Assembly: GCA_011523425.1 (NCBI GenBank)
Contig: WTGU01000029.1
Span: 1 to 64,000, forward strand
Length of the DNA: 64,000 nt
Source of the DNA: Alphaproteobacteria bacterium
GTDB taxonomy: Bacteria > Pseudomonadota > Alphaproteobacteria > UBA828
Reading direction: 5' to 3'
A model generated the notes under the pieces. It worked only from the letters and a program-made list of their open reading frames with translations, was not told the DNA's origin and made no database searches. The position numbers were made by a program, and so were the translations under genes. This document shows positions 13,318 to 22,721 of this stretch, piece by piece. Numbering within the stretch: position 1 is the stretch's first letter; each line of letters begins with the position of its first letter.

Positions 13318-14778
13318 CTACCCCGCCCACGGGTCCTCCACCCTGGGCCAGTAGGGCGTCGCCAGCTTCGTGTAGGGAATCGCTGCGAAGTCGGGTGCGA
13401 TCGCACCGGGCGCCGCGACGTAGAGGATGTCCTTCGCGATCGGCGCAAAGCCGGCGTGGAAGTGCTGGGTGGACTTCACCACCACGATCTTGCGGGCGGC
13501 GGGATCGAGGCCCACGGCCGTGAACGCGTCCGGGTGGAAGACCTGGGTGCGCAGGGTGTTGAGCACGAGATCGAGACCGCCCTCGCCGCGCACCCATACG
13601 GCGTCGCCGATCCCGTTGCGGGCCGAGCCGAAGGTCTGGGCGGCGTTCTCGACGATGCGCTCGACGGTGACGGCGAGGTCCACCGGATCGCCGGAATCGG
13701 GTCCGCACTTGCCGCCGATGCGGAGCCTGAGCCGGGCCCCCTCGCCCGCCTCCATGCAGAAGCGCACCGCCACCGGGTCCCAGTAGAGCCCGCTGGCCGC
13801 ATCGCGCACGCCGCGCGCGATCAGGCGCTCCAGGATGAAGGTGGAATCGCTCGGCGCGCCGCCGCCGGCGTTGTCAGAGACGTCGGCCAGCACGACCGGC
13901 CCGCCGTCGCTCGCGAGCGCCCGGTCGATGGCCTCGTCGATGCCGATGGCGGTCGGCCGGGTCTCCTCGCGCATCGCCCAGAGCCGGTCCGCGAGATCGG
14001 CCGCGAGCGCCGCCGCCTTCTCCTCGTCGCCGTCGGCCACCACCAGCGTCTTCGCGCCGACCGCGGCCACGTCGCCCCAGGGGAAGCCGTGGCCGAAGGA
14101 GACGGCGAGGATGCCGTCGCTCCCCTCGCGCGCCTTCATGTCGGCGACGAAGCCCCGCATCGGCTCTGCCGTGGTGCGCCACATGCTGATCATGCGGCAG
14201 TCGTGGGCGGCCATCACCGGCGCCGAGCGGCCGAGGGCCGCGTCGTGGCAGAGCCTGAACAGGTCGTCGGCCCGCTCGCCGATGTCGACGTGGGGGTATT
14301 CCTTGTAGGTCACGAGCACGGTCGCCGCCTCCAGCATCGCGGGCGTGATGTGGCAGTGGAGGTCGAGCTCGCCGCCGATGACCGTGTCAGGACCGACGAC
14401 CGCGCGCAGGCGGGTCAGCAGGTCGCCCTCGCAGTCGTCGTAGCCCTCGGCCACCATGGCGCCGTGCATGTTGACGAGCACGAGGTCGAGCGGCAGCGCG
14501 GCCTCGGCCTGCGCCAGGATGCGGTCGCGATAGTCCTCGTAGACCCGCCGGATCGTCCGCCCTCCCGGCTGGGCGAAGGCGCAGAGGCCTTCCGTGACCT
14601 CGTGCCCCTGCTCCTCGGCCCGCGCCCGCCAGATGTGGAGCGGCTGGCTGAAGGGGGTGGGCTCGTGGCGGGTGGCGTCGCCGTCGAAGAGGGCGGTGTC
14701 GCGATAGGTCTGCTCGCCCGTCGGCAGCGACGAGAAGGTGTTGGTCTCGGTTCCGAGACAGGCGATGAAGACCCGCAT
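13318..14778 (-). CDS. M81 family metallopeptidase (MlrC-like)
   Basis: 486 residues. The N-terminus VFIACLGTETNTFSSLPTG is the signature of the M81/MlrC family. LVNMHGAMVAEGYDDCEGD and GGELDLHCHIT give the metal-binding Asp and His cluster, and YKEYPHVDIGERA follows. The C-terminal MlrC domain has LADVSDNAGGGAPSD and VVVKSTQHF. MlrC of Sphingomonas cleaves linear microcystin products; most family members have other, unknown peptide or amide substrates. Nothing nearby suggests microcystin degradation (no MlrA or MlrB), so the name is structural only. Confidence 0.92.
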   Translation of the reverse strand: MRVFIACLGTETNTFSSLPTGEQTYRDTALFDGDATRHEPTPFSQPLHIWRARAEEQGHEVTEGLCAFAQPGGRTIRRVYEDYRDRILAQAEAALPLDLVLVNMHGAMVAEGYDDCEGDLLTRLRAVVGPDTVIGGELDLHCHITPAMLEAATVLVTYKEYPHVDIGERADDLFRLCHDAALGRSAPVMAAHDCRMISMWRTTAEPMRGFVADMKAREGSDGILAVSFGHGFPWGDVAAVGAKTLVVADGDEEKAAALAADLADRLWAMREETRPTAIGIDEAIDRALASDGGPVVLADVSDNAGGGAPSDSTFILERLIARGVRDAASGLYWDPVAVRFCMEAGEGARLRLRIGGKCGPDSGDPVDLAVTVERIVENAAQTFGSARNGIGDAVWVRGEGGLDLVLNTLRTQVFHPDAFTAVGLDPAARKIVVVKSTQHFHAGFAPIAKDILYVAAPGAIAPDFAAIPYTKLATPYWPRVEDPWAG

Positions 14779-14925
14779 GGCCGCTCCCCCACGTGACCGT
14801 TCGGCGCCGCGAGGCTAGCCCGCATTTCTCACCAGGGCCATGGTCTGCGCGGCGCTTCCAGCCAGCCGGCGCGGGCGGCATAATCCCGGCGCGCCAGCGC
14901 CTGCGCCAACGAAGGGGACAGCATC

Positions 14926-15957
14926 ATGGAAGTCGGGCTTTACGGAAACACGCACGGTCAGTCCTATCGCGACGACGTGAACATGTTCCTCCACCACACG
15001 CCGGTGGAGCAGATGGACCCGATCAGGGTGGCCGAGACCGCGGAGCGCGCGGGCATCCACTCCATCTGGTATCCCGACCATGTCTGCATGCCCTACGATT
15101 CGGAGAGCCACCACACCGCGAACGTCTCCGGCCAGCGCGCCTACCAGCGCCGCCACAACATGCTGGACGCCGCCGTCGTCATGGGCGCGGTGGCGGTGAA
15201 GACCACGACGCTGAAGCTCGCCACCAGCGTGCTCATCGCGCCCTACCGCCACCCGCTCTCCGACGCGCGCCAGTTCATGACCGTGGACCAGCTCTCCGGC
15301 GGCCGGCTCATGCTCGGCGTCGGCGTCGGCTGGATGGTCGAGGAGTTCGACGCCGTCGGCATCGACTACGAGGAGCGCAACCGGCGCACCGAGGAGTGCA
15401 TCCAGATCTACAAGGCGTCGTGGACCGGCGACCTCGCCACCTTCGAGGGCGACTACTACAGCTTCAGGAACGTCTCCCAGGACCCGAAGCCGGCGCAGCA
15501 GGACCCGCACCCGCCCATCGTCTTCGGCGGCAACACGATCCGCGGCGCCCGGCGCGCGGCGCGCTTCTGCGACGGCCTCTATCCGCTCTTCCTCGATTCC
15601 CACGTCGACGCCGGCCGCTTCACCCCCCTGCAGGACGAGGTGCGCCGCGAGCTGGAGGCGCAGGGCCGCGGCCCGTCCGACTTCATGATGATGTGCGCGG
15701 CCACCGCGCGCATCACCGACGCCGGCGATCCGGCCTCGGAGGCTACGCCCCGCCGCACCTGCACCGGCACCGCCGAGCAGATTGTCGAGGACCTCGCCGA
15801 GATCGCCGCAGCCGGCTTCTCGATGGCGGTCTGCATGCTGGAGTGCCCCTCGGGCGAACTCTCCGAGCAGCTCGACCAGATCGAGCGCTTCGGCGCCGAG
15901 GTGATCCCCGAGGCGAAGAAGCTCACGCCCGGCGGCGAGTGGAAGCCCGTTACCTGA
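14926..15957 (+). CDS. LLM class flavin-dependent oxidoreductase
   Basis: 343 residues with a clear AAGGGGAC ribosome site before the ATG. It is a luciferase-like (beta/alpha)8 monooxygenase: EVGLYGNTHGQSY at strand 1, GIHSIWYPDHVCMPY, LKLATSVLIAPYRHP, and LSGGRLMLGVGVGWMVEEF, the typical LLM glycine motif. The segment PPIVFGGNTIRGARRAARF closes the cofactor pocket. The family uses reduced FMN or F420 to oxidise or reduce small organic substrates. It is divergent from the M81 peptidase gene. The substrate is not evident. Confidence 0.92.
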   Translation: MEVGLYGNTHGQSYRDDVNMFLHHTPVEQMDPIRVAETAERAGIHSIWYPDHVCMPYDSESHHTANVSGQRAYQRRHNMLDAAVVMGAVAVKTTTLKLATSVLIAPYRHPLSDARQFMTVDQLSGGRLMLGVGVGWMVEEFDAVGIDYEERNRRTEECIQIYKASWTGDLATFEGDYYSFRNVSQDPKPAQQDPHPPIVFGGNTIRGARRAARFCDGLYPLFLDSHVDAGRFTPLQDEVRRELEAQGRGPSDFMMMCAATARITDAGDPASEATPRRTCTGTAEQIVEDLAEIAAAGFSMAVCMLECPSGELSEQLDQIERFGAEVIPEAKKLTPGGEWKPVT

Positions 15958-15990
15958 CCGGCGCTCGGAGGACGCGGGCGGCGGAGAACA

Positions 15991-16713
15991 TCACCCCGGC
16001 GCGGGCCTGGCGCGCTGGTTGTAGAGGAGCGCGTGGCGGCGCTGCTTCTCGTCCTCCGGGATCGTGTCGGGGTCTTCGGGCAGGTCTTCGCCCGCCGCCA
16101 TGCCGCGCTGCACGGCGTCCCGCGCCGACAGCTCCTCGAACCAGCGCTTGAAGTGCCTGAACTCCTCGATGTCCTGGCCCTGCGATTCCCAGTAGACGGC
16201 CCAGGGATAGGAGATCATGTCGGCGATGGTGTAGTCCTCGCCCGCGAGATAGGCCCGGTCGTAGAGCCGGTTGTTCATCACGCCGTAGAGCCGGTTCACC
16301 TCGTTGCCGAAGCGGGTGATGGCGTAGCTCTGGTCGCCCTCCTTGTCGCCGAGCCGGCGGAAATGGCCGAACTCGCCGAACTTCGGGCCCTGGTTCGCCA
16401 TCTGCCACATGATCCACTGGTTGACCTCGTAGCGGCCGTGCAGGTCCTGCGGATAGAAGCGGCCGGCCTTCTCGGCGATGTACATCATCATCGCGCCGGA
16501 CTCGAAGACGCTGACCGGCGCGCCGCCGCCCGCCGGCTCATGGTCCACCATCGCGGGCATGCGGTTGTTGGGGCTGATGCCGAGGAACGAGTCCTCGAAC
16601 TGATCGCCCTTGCCGATGTGGCAGGGGACGAGGCGATAGGGCATCCCGCATTCCTCCAGCAGGATGGTCACCTTCTTGCCGTTGGGCGTCGGCCAGTAGT
16701 GCAGGTCGATCAT
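15991..16713 (-). CDS. Glutathione S-transferase family protein (YfcG/Nu-class-like)
   Basis: 240 residues from ATG 16713, which follows GGAGGACCATCC. The thioredoxin-like N domain starts with IDLHYWPTPNGKKVTILLEE and contains SPNNRMPAMVDHEP and SVFESGAMMMYIAEKAG. These are the sequences that mark YfcG/YghU (Nu-class) proteins, which act as disulfide reductases with glutathione. The all-helical C domain follows, with ADMISYPWAVYWESQG. It sits 20 bp downstream of a second transferase gene and is likely cotranscribed with it. The physiological substrate is unknown. Confidence 0.9.
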   Translation of the reverse strand: MIDLHYWPTPNGKKVTILLEECGMPYRLVPCHIGKGDQFEDSFLGISPNNRMPAMVDHEPAGGGAPVSVFESGAMMMYIAEKAGRFYPQDLHGRYEVNQWIMWQMANQGPKFGEFGHFRRLGDKEGDQSYAITRFGNEVNRLYGVMNNRLYDRAYLAGEDYTIADMISYPWAVYWESQGQDIEEFRHFKRWFEELSARDAVQRGMAAGEDLPEDPDTIPEDEKQRRHALLYNQRARPAPG

Positions 16714-16733
16714 GGATGGTCCTCCTGCCGGGT

Positions 16734-17321
16734 TCAGTCGGTGGGCTGCGTCGCGGCCACGCTCGGCCGGCCCTGGATGCCCTCGTACCACGCCGTGAGC
16801 CGGGGGCAGTCCGCCCGCCATGCCGCATCGTGACGAAACTCCAGGTGGCCGATGCCGCAGATCACCGCGACATGGTCGATGCGGAAGGGCGCGGCCGAAA
16901 GCATGTCGGCTTCCGCGTCGAGGGCTGCCGTGATGCGCCGCATCCGCTTCTCGTAGTGGGTCTTGAGGTTCCCGCTCTGCTGGTCCGCCGGCTGGCGCTT
17001 CTGGAAGAGCCAGAGGACGCTCGTCTCCGTCAGCGCCGTGCCCAGCGTCATGCGCCGCTGCCAGTCCAGCCGGTCGGCCTGCGGGTAGAGAGTGGGGCCG
17101 CCGCCCGTCTCGTCGAGATGGGCGCAGATGACGTGGCTGTCGTAGAGCACGCGGCCGTCGTCCAGCACCAGCACGGGAATGAGCTTGATCGGGTTGAGCC
17201 GCTCCAGCTCGTCCGAGGTGAACGGGTTAACGTTCACGACGTCGAGCGCGATGCCGTGCTCGTGCGCGACGATCGCCGCCTTGCGGCCGAACGGCGTGGC
17301 CGGGCTGGAATAGAGCTTCAT
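16734..17321 (-). CDS. Glutathione S-transferase family protein
   Basis: 195 residues, a little short for the family. The N domain (MKLYSSPATPFGRKAAIVAH, NPIKLIPVLVLDDGRVLYDS) has the cis-proline and the Asp-Ser that binds the glutamyl part of glutathione. The C-terminal helical domain ends at LTAWYEGIQGRPS. It resembles the YibF-like bacterial group. It is the first gene of a two-gene unit with the transferase at 15991-16713. The function beyond glutathione-dependent conjugation or reduction is not predictable. Confidence 0.88.
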   Translation of the reverse strand: MKLYSSPATPFGRKAAIVAHEHGIALDVVNVNPFTSDELERLNPIKLIPVLVLDDGRVLYDSHVICAHLDETGGGPTLYPQADRLDWQRRMTLGTALTETSVLWLFQKRQPADQQSGNLKTHYEKRMRRITAALDAEADMLSAAPFRIDHVAVICGIGHLEFRHDAAWRADCPRLTAWYEGIQGRPSVAATQPTD

Positions 17322-17469
17322 GGGTGTCCTCCGCGCTGGCGTGGGGGTCTTAGACCGGCCGTGCGCCGATGTACAGCGCGGGCGCCGTGGCTAGCCGTGG
17401 CGCACGCGCCGCGATAGGCTCCGGGATCGTTCAGGCTCCCGGTGCCGCGTGGAGCGATAGGAGGGCGCG

Positions 17470-18873
17470 ATGAGGGCGAATTTCACCCAGTACGACAACG
17501 AGGACCTTCGGCAGAAGGACCTGCACCACAACATCCATCCCTGGACGGACTTCTCGACCTTCAAGCAGGAAGGCTCGGAGGTCATGGCGGAGGCTGACGG
17601 GGTCTACGTCTACAACGCCGAGGGCGAGCGCTACATGGACGGCATCGGCGGGCTGTGGTGCGTCAACATCGGCTACGGCCGCGACGAGATGGCCCAGGCG
17701 ATGGCCGATCAGGTGCGTCGCATCCCCTACTACTCGACCTTCACGCATCTGACGACGCCGCCGGCGGCGGAGCTCGCGGCGAAGCTCGCCGAGCTCGCGC
17801 CCGCCTCCATCAACCACGTCTTCTACGGCACCGGCGGATCGATGGCGAACGACACCGCCGTCCGCGTCATCCACTTCTACTTCAACCGGCTCGGCAAGCC
17901 GGAGAAGAAGAAGATCATCTCCCGCGTCGACGCCTACCACGGCTCGACCTACCTCGCGATGACCATGACCGGGGTGAAGTTCGATCATGACGGCTTCGAC
18001 CTCGCGCCCGACCTGGTGCACCACATCCCGGCGCCCCACACCTACCGCCGCCCGGCCGGCATGAGCGTGGAGGAGTTCTGCGACGAGAAGGTCGCCGACC
18101 TCGAGAACAAGATCCTCGAGCTGGGGCCGGAGAACGTCGCCTGCTTCATCGCCGAGCCGATCATGGGCGGCGGCGGCGTGATCGTGCCCCCGCCGGGCTA
18201 CCACGCCCGCACCAAGGCGGTGTGCGAGAAGTACGAGGTGCTCTACATCTCGGACGAGGTGGTGACGGGCTTCGGACGGCTCGGGCACTTCTTTGCCTCG
18301 GAGCCCGTGTTCGACATCACCCCCGACATCATCACCTCGGCCAAGGGGCTGACGTCGGGCTACATCCCGCACGCGGCGACGCTCTTCTCCGATGCCATCT
18401 ACGAGGTCATCAGCGTGCCCCAGTCCAAGGGCGCGCTCTTCACCCACGGCTTCACCTATGCCGGGCACCCGGTCTCTTGCGCTGCGGCGCTGAAGAACAT
18501 CGAGATCATGGAGCGCGAGGACCTGTGCGGCCACGTGCGCGAGGTCGGCCCCTATTTCGAGGAGAGGCTGGGCGAGCTGCTGACGCTGCCGCTCATCGGC
18601 GACGTGCGCGGCAACAAGTTCATGATGTGCGTCGAGGCGGTGAAGGACAAGGAGACGCGGGAGGTCTTCGACCTCGATGCCAAGATCGGCGCGCGGATCA
18701 CGCACCACTGCCGGGAGCGCGGCCTGCTGGTGCGCCCGCTCGGCCACATGAACGTGCTCTCGCCGCCGCTGACGCTCACCCGCGACCAGATCGACCAGCT
18801 CGTCGAGACCCTGCGGGAGAGCATCATCGCGACCCAGAACGACCTCGTCCGCGAGAACGTCTGGGCCGGCTGA
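17470..18873 (+). CDS. Class III PLP aminotransferase (omega-type)
   Basis: 467 residues, full length; ATG 17470 follows GATAGGAGGGCG. The motifs are GVYVYNAEGERYMDGIGGLW, GSMANDTAVR, AYHGSTYLA, EPIMGGGGVIVPP, YISDEVVTGFGR and TSAKGLTSGYIP, the last containing the PLP lysine. The sequence fits beta-alanine:pyruvate or amine:pyruvate transaminases, with which it shares the aromatic GGLWCVNIGYGR segment. It stands between the transferase pair and the xylanase gene. It is the third paralogue of this family in 19 kb. Confidence 0.93.
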   Translation: MRANFTQYDNEDLRQKDLHHNIHPWTDFSTFKQEGSEVMAEADGVYVYNAEGERYMDGIGGLWCVNIGYGRDEMAQAMADQVRRIPYYSTFTHLTTPPAAELAAKLAELAPASINHVFYGTGGSMANDTAVRVIHFYFNRLGKPEKKKIISRVDAYHGSTYLAMTMTGVKFDHDGFDLAPDLVHHIPAPHTYRRPAGMSVEEFCDEKVADLENKILELGPENVACFIAEPIMGGGGVIVPPPGYHARTKAVCEKYEVLYISDEVVTGFGRLGHFFASEPVFDITPDIITSAKGLTSGYIPHAATLFSDAIYEVISVPQSKGALFTHGFTYAGHPVSCAAALKNIEIMEREDLCGHVREVGPYFEERLGELLTLPLIGDVRGNKFMMCVEAVKDKETREVFDLDAKIGARITHHCRERGLLVRPLGHMNVLSPPLTLTRDQIDQLVETLRESIIATQNDLVRENVWAG

Positions 18874-18955
18874 GGCGCAATCGGGACGCGGGCGGCGGGT
18901 CGCAGCAGGGCCGCGCCCGCCCGCGCCGCCCGAACACGCCAGGGAGGACATGGCC

Positions 18956-20113
18956 ATGACCCGCACAGTACGTCCCCTGCCGGCCCTGGCCGCGGTCGTG
19001 GCTATCGTCCTGGGAGCCTGGGCCGCATTCTCACCCTTGGCAGCTGACGATCAGGCAATGTCCGATCAGGGGCCGACGTTGCGTGACCTCGCGGACCAGC
19101 GTGGCCTCAAGATCGGCACGGCAGTATCCCCGGGCGGGTTCTACGATACCCCGTACATGGCGCTAGTGGATCGCCACTTCTCGCTGGTGGTGCCGGAGTA
19201 CGGCGCCTACATGACCGACATCCGGCCGACGCCGGAGCATTGGGACTTCTGGGCGCTCGACCAGGTTGTCGCCGCCGCGCAAAAGCACGGTCAGCAGGTG
19301 CGCGGGCATACCTTGGTCTACGGGGTGTCTTCCGGTCACGACACGTATGGCGGCTGGACACCTACCCCGGCGTGGGTGCACGAAAAGGACATGTCGCGCG
19401 AGGAAGCGGTCGCCCTGCTGCAGGAGTACATCGAGACCGTCATGTCGCGTTACGCCGGCACGATCAACGAGTGGATCGTGGTGAACGAACCGATGGGTTC
19501 GCAGTTCGGTGCCCGTAGAGTCGATGGGGTGCTCTTCTCCCCGAACGTGTGGTTCGAGAAGATCGGGCCGGACTACGTCAAGCTCGCCTTCGAGCACGCG
19601 CGCCGCGTGGACCCGAATGCCAAGCTGATCATCAATGAATGGGGTGCCGACTTTCTGGGTCAGGATTACAACAAATACGACCGGCTCAAGGAATACTACA
19701 AGTTGGTCGCCTACCTGATTAAGCAGGGCACGCCGATCGATGGGGTGGGTTTCCAATTTCACCTGCAACCCGGCCTGGATTACCCGAAGTCGCAGGCGGT
19801 GGTTGAGAACTTTGAACGCTTCGCCGCCCTCGGCCTCAGCACCCACATCACCGAGTTGGACGTGCGCGTACGCGAGCCGGTAACGGCGAAGAAGCTCAAG
19901 AAACAGGCGGCTCTGTTCAGCAATGTATTCTTCGGTGCGCTGAAAAGCCCATCGACCGAAGACGTGGTGCTCTGGGGCTTCACCGACCGCTACTCCTGGA
20001 TCACCGCAGGTACATCGTTCCGAGGCTACGGCGCCGGTACGATCATGAGCAAAGACTTGCGCCTCTATCCTTCTTTCGAGGCCATTCGGAAGCGACTCGC
20101 CGGATCAGGATAG
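18956..20113 (+). CDS. Glycoside hydrolase family 10 endo-1,4-beta-xylanase, secreted
   Basis: 385 residues from ATG 18956, 8 bases after AGGGAGG; another ATG 6 bases earlier is too close to that site. A signal peptide of about 30 residues (LPALAAVVAIVLGAWAAF) leads into a GH10 catalytic barrel. VRGHTLVYG, the acid/base glutamate in EWIVVNEP (about E178) and the nucleophile glutamate in THITELD (about E300) are all intact, as is LIINEWG. Family members cleave xylan backbones outside the cytoplasm. No other polysaccharide gene is nearby, and codon use is clearly less GC-biased than in neighbours (AAG, AAT and GAT are common), so it is probably acquired. Confidence 0.92.
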   Translation: MTRTVRPLPALAAVVAIVLGAWAAFSPLAADDQAMSDQGPTLRDLADQRGLKIGTAVSPGGFYDTPYMALVDRHFSLVVPEYGAYMTDIRPTPEHWDFWALDQVVAAAQKHGQQVRGHTLVYGVSSGHDTYGGWTPTPAWVHEKDMSREEAVALLQEYIETVMSRYAGTINEWIVVNEPMGSQFGARRVDGVLFSPNVWFEKIGPDYVKLAFEHARRVDPNAKLIINEWGADFLGQDYNKYDRLKEYYKLVAYLIKQGTPIDGVGFQFHLQPGLDYPKSQAVVENFERFAALGLSTHITELDVRVREPVTAKKLKKQAALFSNVFFGALKSPSTEDVVLWGFTDRYSWITAGTSFRGYGAGTIMSKDLRLYPSFEAIRKRLAGSG

Positions 20114-20140
20114 CCAGACCACACGCAGGGAGTGAGAGAC

Positions 20141-20818
20141 ATGGCGCTGCCGCTTGCACCGCAACTGATCGTCAATTCCCGCATGCTCTACTTCTGCTGG
20201 GTGCCCGAGGATCCGGCGGCCGCGGCCGCGCTGCTGCCGGCGGGGCTCACGCCGGCCGAGGATCGGGCGATCTTCATCAACCAGTACGTCGTCGACAGGG
20301 ACGAGCAGACCTCGCACTTCGGCGCCTATTCGCTGACCTACGCGGGTCTCGATCTCGCCGGGCTCGACCTCGAGGACGGAACGCCGGGGCGCTGGTGGAC
20401 CCACTACCTGAACTCGAGCCTGGTGATGCGCGACTATGCCGCGAAGCGCGGCGTGCCGGCGACGCCCGGCCGCACCACGCTCGATCTCGACGGCGACCGG
20501 CTGACCGCCATCACCTATGCGGAGGACGATCGGCCGATCATCCGCAGCGTCGCCCGCGTGGGCGCCGGCATCGGCGAGACCGCGCGTGGCCACCTGCGCT
20601 ACATCACGGCCGTCGACGGCCGCCTGACGAGCGGCAACTACGCCTATGTGGGCGAGCCCGTGGACGACTTCGAGCTTCTCTCGCTCGAATTCCTGGCGCC
20701 GGACCACTCGTGCCACGCGCTGCGGCCGAAATCGCCGCTGGAGATCACCTTCGGCTTCTACGCGCCTCGGGCGTCCTTCTGCTATCCCGGCGGAGAGGCG
20801 CCGCTCGACGCGGACTGA
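20141..20818 (+). CDS. Acetoacetate decarboxylase-like fold protein (tentative)
   Basis: 225 residues from ATG 20141, 8 bases after CAGGGAG; a GTG three codons earlier is the alternative. The opening VNSRMLYFCWVPEDPAAAAALLPAGLTPAED resembles the first part of acetoacetate-decarboxylase superfamily proteins, in which bulky esters or keto acids sit in a beta-cone. FGAYSLTYAGLDLAG and the long strand region from LDGDRLTAITYAEDD to FLAPDHSCHALRP agree with that fold. I cannot locate the catalytic Lys-Lys pair with certainty. It follows the xylanase by 27 bp but differs from it in base composition, so I do not infer a joint role. Confidence 0.5.
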   Translation: MALPLAPQLIVNSRMLYFCWVPEDPAAAAALLPAGLTPAEDRAIFINQYVVDRDEQTSHFGAYSLTYAGLDLAGLDLEDGTPGRWWTHYLNSSLVMRDYAAKRGVPATPGRTTLDLDGDRLTAITYAEDDRPIIRSVARVGAGIGETARGHLRYITAVDGRLTSGNYAYVGEPVDDFELLSLEFLAPDHSCHALRPKSPLEITFGFYAPRASFCYPGGEAPLDAD

Positions 20819-20836
20819 CCCGCCCGGCGCGGCGGC

Positions 20837-21691
20837 TCACTCCCCGGCGTAGCCGGGGCAGATCACGTACTTGGGCTCCGTGCAGCCGCCGGTGAGCTCG
20901 CGCTGGCGCTGCTGATACTCCCAGGCGCGCACCGCCTCGTAGTGATCGACGGCATACTCGATCAGGAAGTCGACCGGGTCGATCAGCTCCTCGCGGCGCA
21001 CCACGCCCTCGCCGGCATAAAGCATGACGAGGGGCGCGGGGTCGAGCACGTAGGGGCGCGCATCGAGCAGGGCATCGACGCCGAGGCCCGCGGCATCGCG
21101 CGCCGTGAAGGAGCCGAAGACCGGCAGCACGAGATAGGGGCCGTCGGCGATCCCGTAGTGGTGGAGGGTCTGGCCGAAGTCCGTGTCGTCCGCCTCCAGG
21201 CCGAAGTCGGTCGCGACGTCGAAGAGCCCCGCCACGCCGAGAGTGCTGTTGACCAGGAAGCGCCCGACGCTCGTGGCGGCGCGCTCGCCATCGGACTGCA
21301 GCAGGTGGTTCGCCGCGACGACCGGCTCCGTCAGGTTGGTGAAGGCGCGGCTCACCGCGTGCCGCGCCTCGGTCGGCATCATGCCGCGATAGAACCGCGC
21401 GAGCGGGTCGAAGAAGAGGAAGTCCAGCGCGCCGTTGAAGTAGAAGAAAACACGGTTGATCCCCTCGAAGGGGTCGTCATAGCCGTCCTCGCCGCCCTCG
21501 CGCGGCAGCACCGGCCAGTCGGCGCCGCGGCTCTCGATGGGCGGCGCCCCGTCGAGCGCCGGGGGGGCTCCCCGGTTCATCCGGTCGAGCACCGCGCAGC
21601 CCGAGATCAACGGGAGCGCGAGGAGGAGCGCGGCCACCGCCGCCGCGAGACGGCCGCGCAGGCCCCGCGACCGCGCGCGGCTAAGCGGCAC
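20837..21691 (-). CDS. mlaA: MlaA family phospholipid-transport lipoprotein
   Basis: 284 residues from GTG 21691. The ATG at 21742 would add 17 residues and overlap the upstream gene by 62 bp. A signal peptide ends in the lipobox LISGC. The mature protein has the MlaA/VacJ core: DPFEGINRVFFYFNGALD, NLTEPVVAANHLLQ, FLVNSTLGVAGLFDVA, DFGQTLHHYGIADGPYLVLP and GSFTARDAAGLG. MlaA sits in the outer membrane with a porin and passes mislocalised phospholipids to MlaC for return to the inner membrane. The rest of the mla system is not in the window. It is the last gene of a three-gene minus-strand run. Confidence 0.93.
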   Translation of the reverse strand: MPLSRARSRGLRGRLAAAVAALLLALPLISGCAVLDRMNRGAPPALDGAPPIESRGADWPVLPREGGEDGYDDPFEGINRVFFYFNGALDFLFFDPLARFYRGMMPTEARHAVSRAFTNLTEPVVAANHLLQSDGERAATSVGRFLVNSTLGVAGLFDVATDFGLEADDTDFGQTLHHYGIADGPYLVLPVFGSFTARDAAGLGVDALLDARPYVLDPAPLVMLYAGEGVVRREELIDPVDFLIEYAVDHYEAVRAWEYQQRQRELTGGCTEPKYVICPGYAGE

Positions 21692-22721
21692 CTGGACCGT
21701 CGCCCTGCTCGAGCACCGCGCGGAAGGTGGCGGGGTCGACATTGCCGCCGGAGAGGACCGCGACCACGGTGCGCCCCGCCGTCTCGACCCTGCCCGCGAG
21801 CAGCGCCGCCAGCGCCACGGCGCCCCCCGGCTCGACGACGAGCTTGAGATGGGCGAAAGCCGCGCGCATGGCGGCGCCGACCTCGCGGTCGCTCACGGCG
21901 ACGCCGCTGTGCACGCGCCCGGCGTTGATCGCGAAGGTGAGCTCGCCCGGAATCGGTGCGAGAAGCGCGTCGCAGAAGCTACCGGCCTGCGCGCCGGGCG
22001 CGCCGACGCGGCGGCCACGTTCGAGCGACATCGCGTGGTCATGGTAGCCGTCGGGTTCCGCGGTGTGAAGGCGGGTCCCCGGCCACGCGTCGGCGATGGC
22101 GAGTCCGGTGCCGGCCATCAGGCCGCCGCCGCCGGCCGGCACGACGACCGCATCGGGCCGGCAGCCGAGGGCCTCGCACTGGCGCACGACCTCGTGCCCG
22201 ACCGTCCCCTGGCCGGCGATGACGTGAAAGTCGTCATAGGGCTTGACCAGCACGGCACCGCGTTCGGCCGCGATGCGCGCGCCCAGCGCCTCGCGCGCCT
22301 GGCTGGAGCGGTCGTAGAGCACCACCTCCGCGCCGTGGCGGCGCGTGCCTGCGATCTTCACTTCCGGCGCGTCCCTCGGCATGACGATGACCGCCGGCAC
22401 GCCGACGAGCCTGGCGGCAGCCGCGACGGCCTGGGCGTGGTTGCCCGAGGAATACGCCACCACCCCGCCCTCGCCGGCGCCGGCGGGGAGCTGCGACAGC
22501 CGGTTGTAGGCGCCGCGGAACTTGAACGAGCCGGTGCGCTGCAACGGCTCGGCCTTGAGCAGCAGCCGCCCGCCGATCCGCTCGTCGAGGGCATCCGCCC
22601 TGAGCAGCGGCGTCTCGACGGCCTGCCCCGCCAGCCGCTCCGCCGCCGCGCGCACATCGGCCGGCGTGGGCAGCGGTGCCGGCGCGGCCGCTGCGGGTGC
22701 GTCGTCGCGGTCGTCGCTCAC
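21681..22721 (-). CDS. Threonine/serine dehydratase-like PLP enzyme
   Basis: 346 residues from GTG 22721, which overlaps the stop of the upstream transglycosylase gene as GTGA; the coupling decides this start against longer in-frame options. This is a fold-type II PLP enzyme: GSFKFRGAYNRL holds the PLP lysine, YSSGNHAQAVA is the asparagine loop, VVVPAGGGGLMAGTGLA is the phosphate-binding glycine loop, and VLSGGNVD lies near the end. It lacks the C-terminal regulatory ACT domain of biosynthetic IlvA, so it fits a catabolic threonine/serine dehydratase or serine racemase. Confidence 0.9.
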   Translation of the reverse strand: MSDDRDDAPAAAAPAPLPTPADVRAAAERLAGQAVETPLLRADALDERIGGRLLLKAEPLQRTGSFKFRGAYNRLSQLPAGAGEGGVVAYSSGNHAQAVAAAARLVGVPAVIVMPRDAPEVKIAGTRRHGAEVVLYDRSSQAREALGARIAAERGAVLVKPYDDFHVIAGQGTVGHEVVRQCEALGCRPDAVVVPAGGGGLMAGTGLAIADAWPGTRLHTAEPDGYHDHAMSLERGRRVGAPGAQAGSFCDALLAPIPGELTFAINAGRVHSGVAVSDREVGAAMRAAFAHLKLVVEPGGAVALAALLAGRVETAGRTVVAVLSGGNVDPATFRAVLEQGDGPGAA

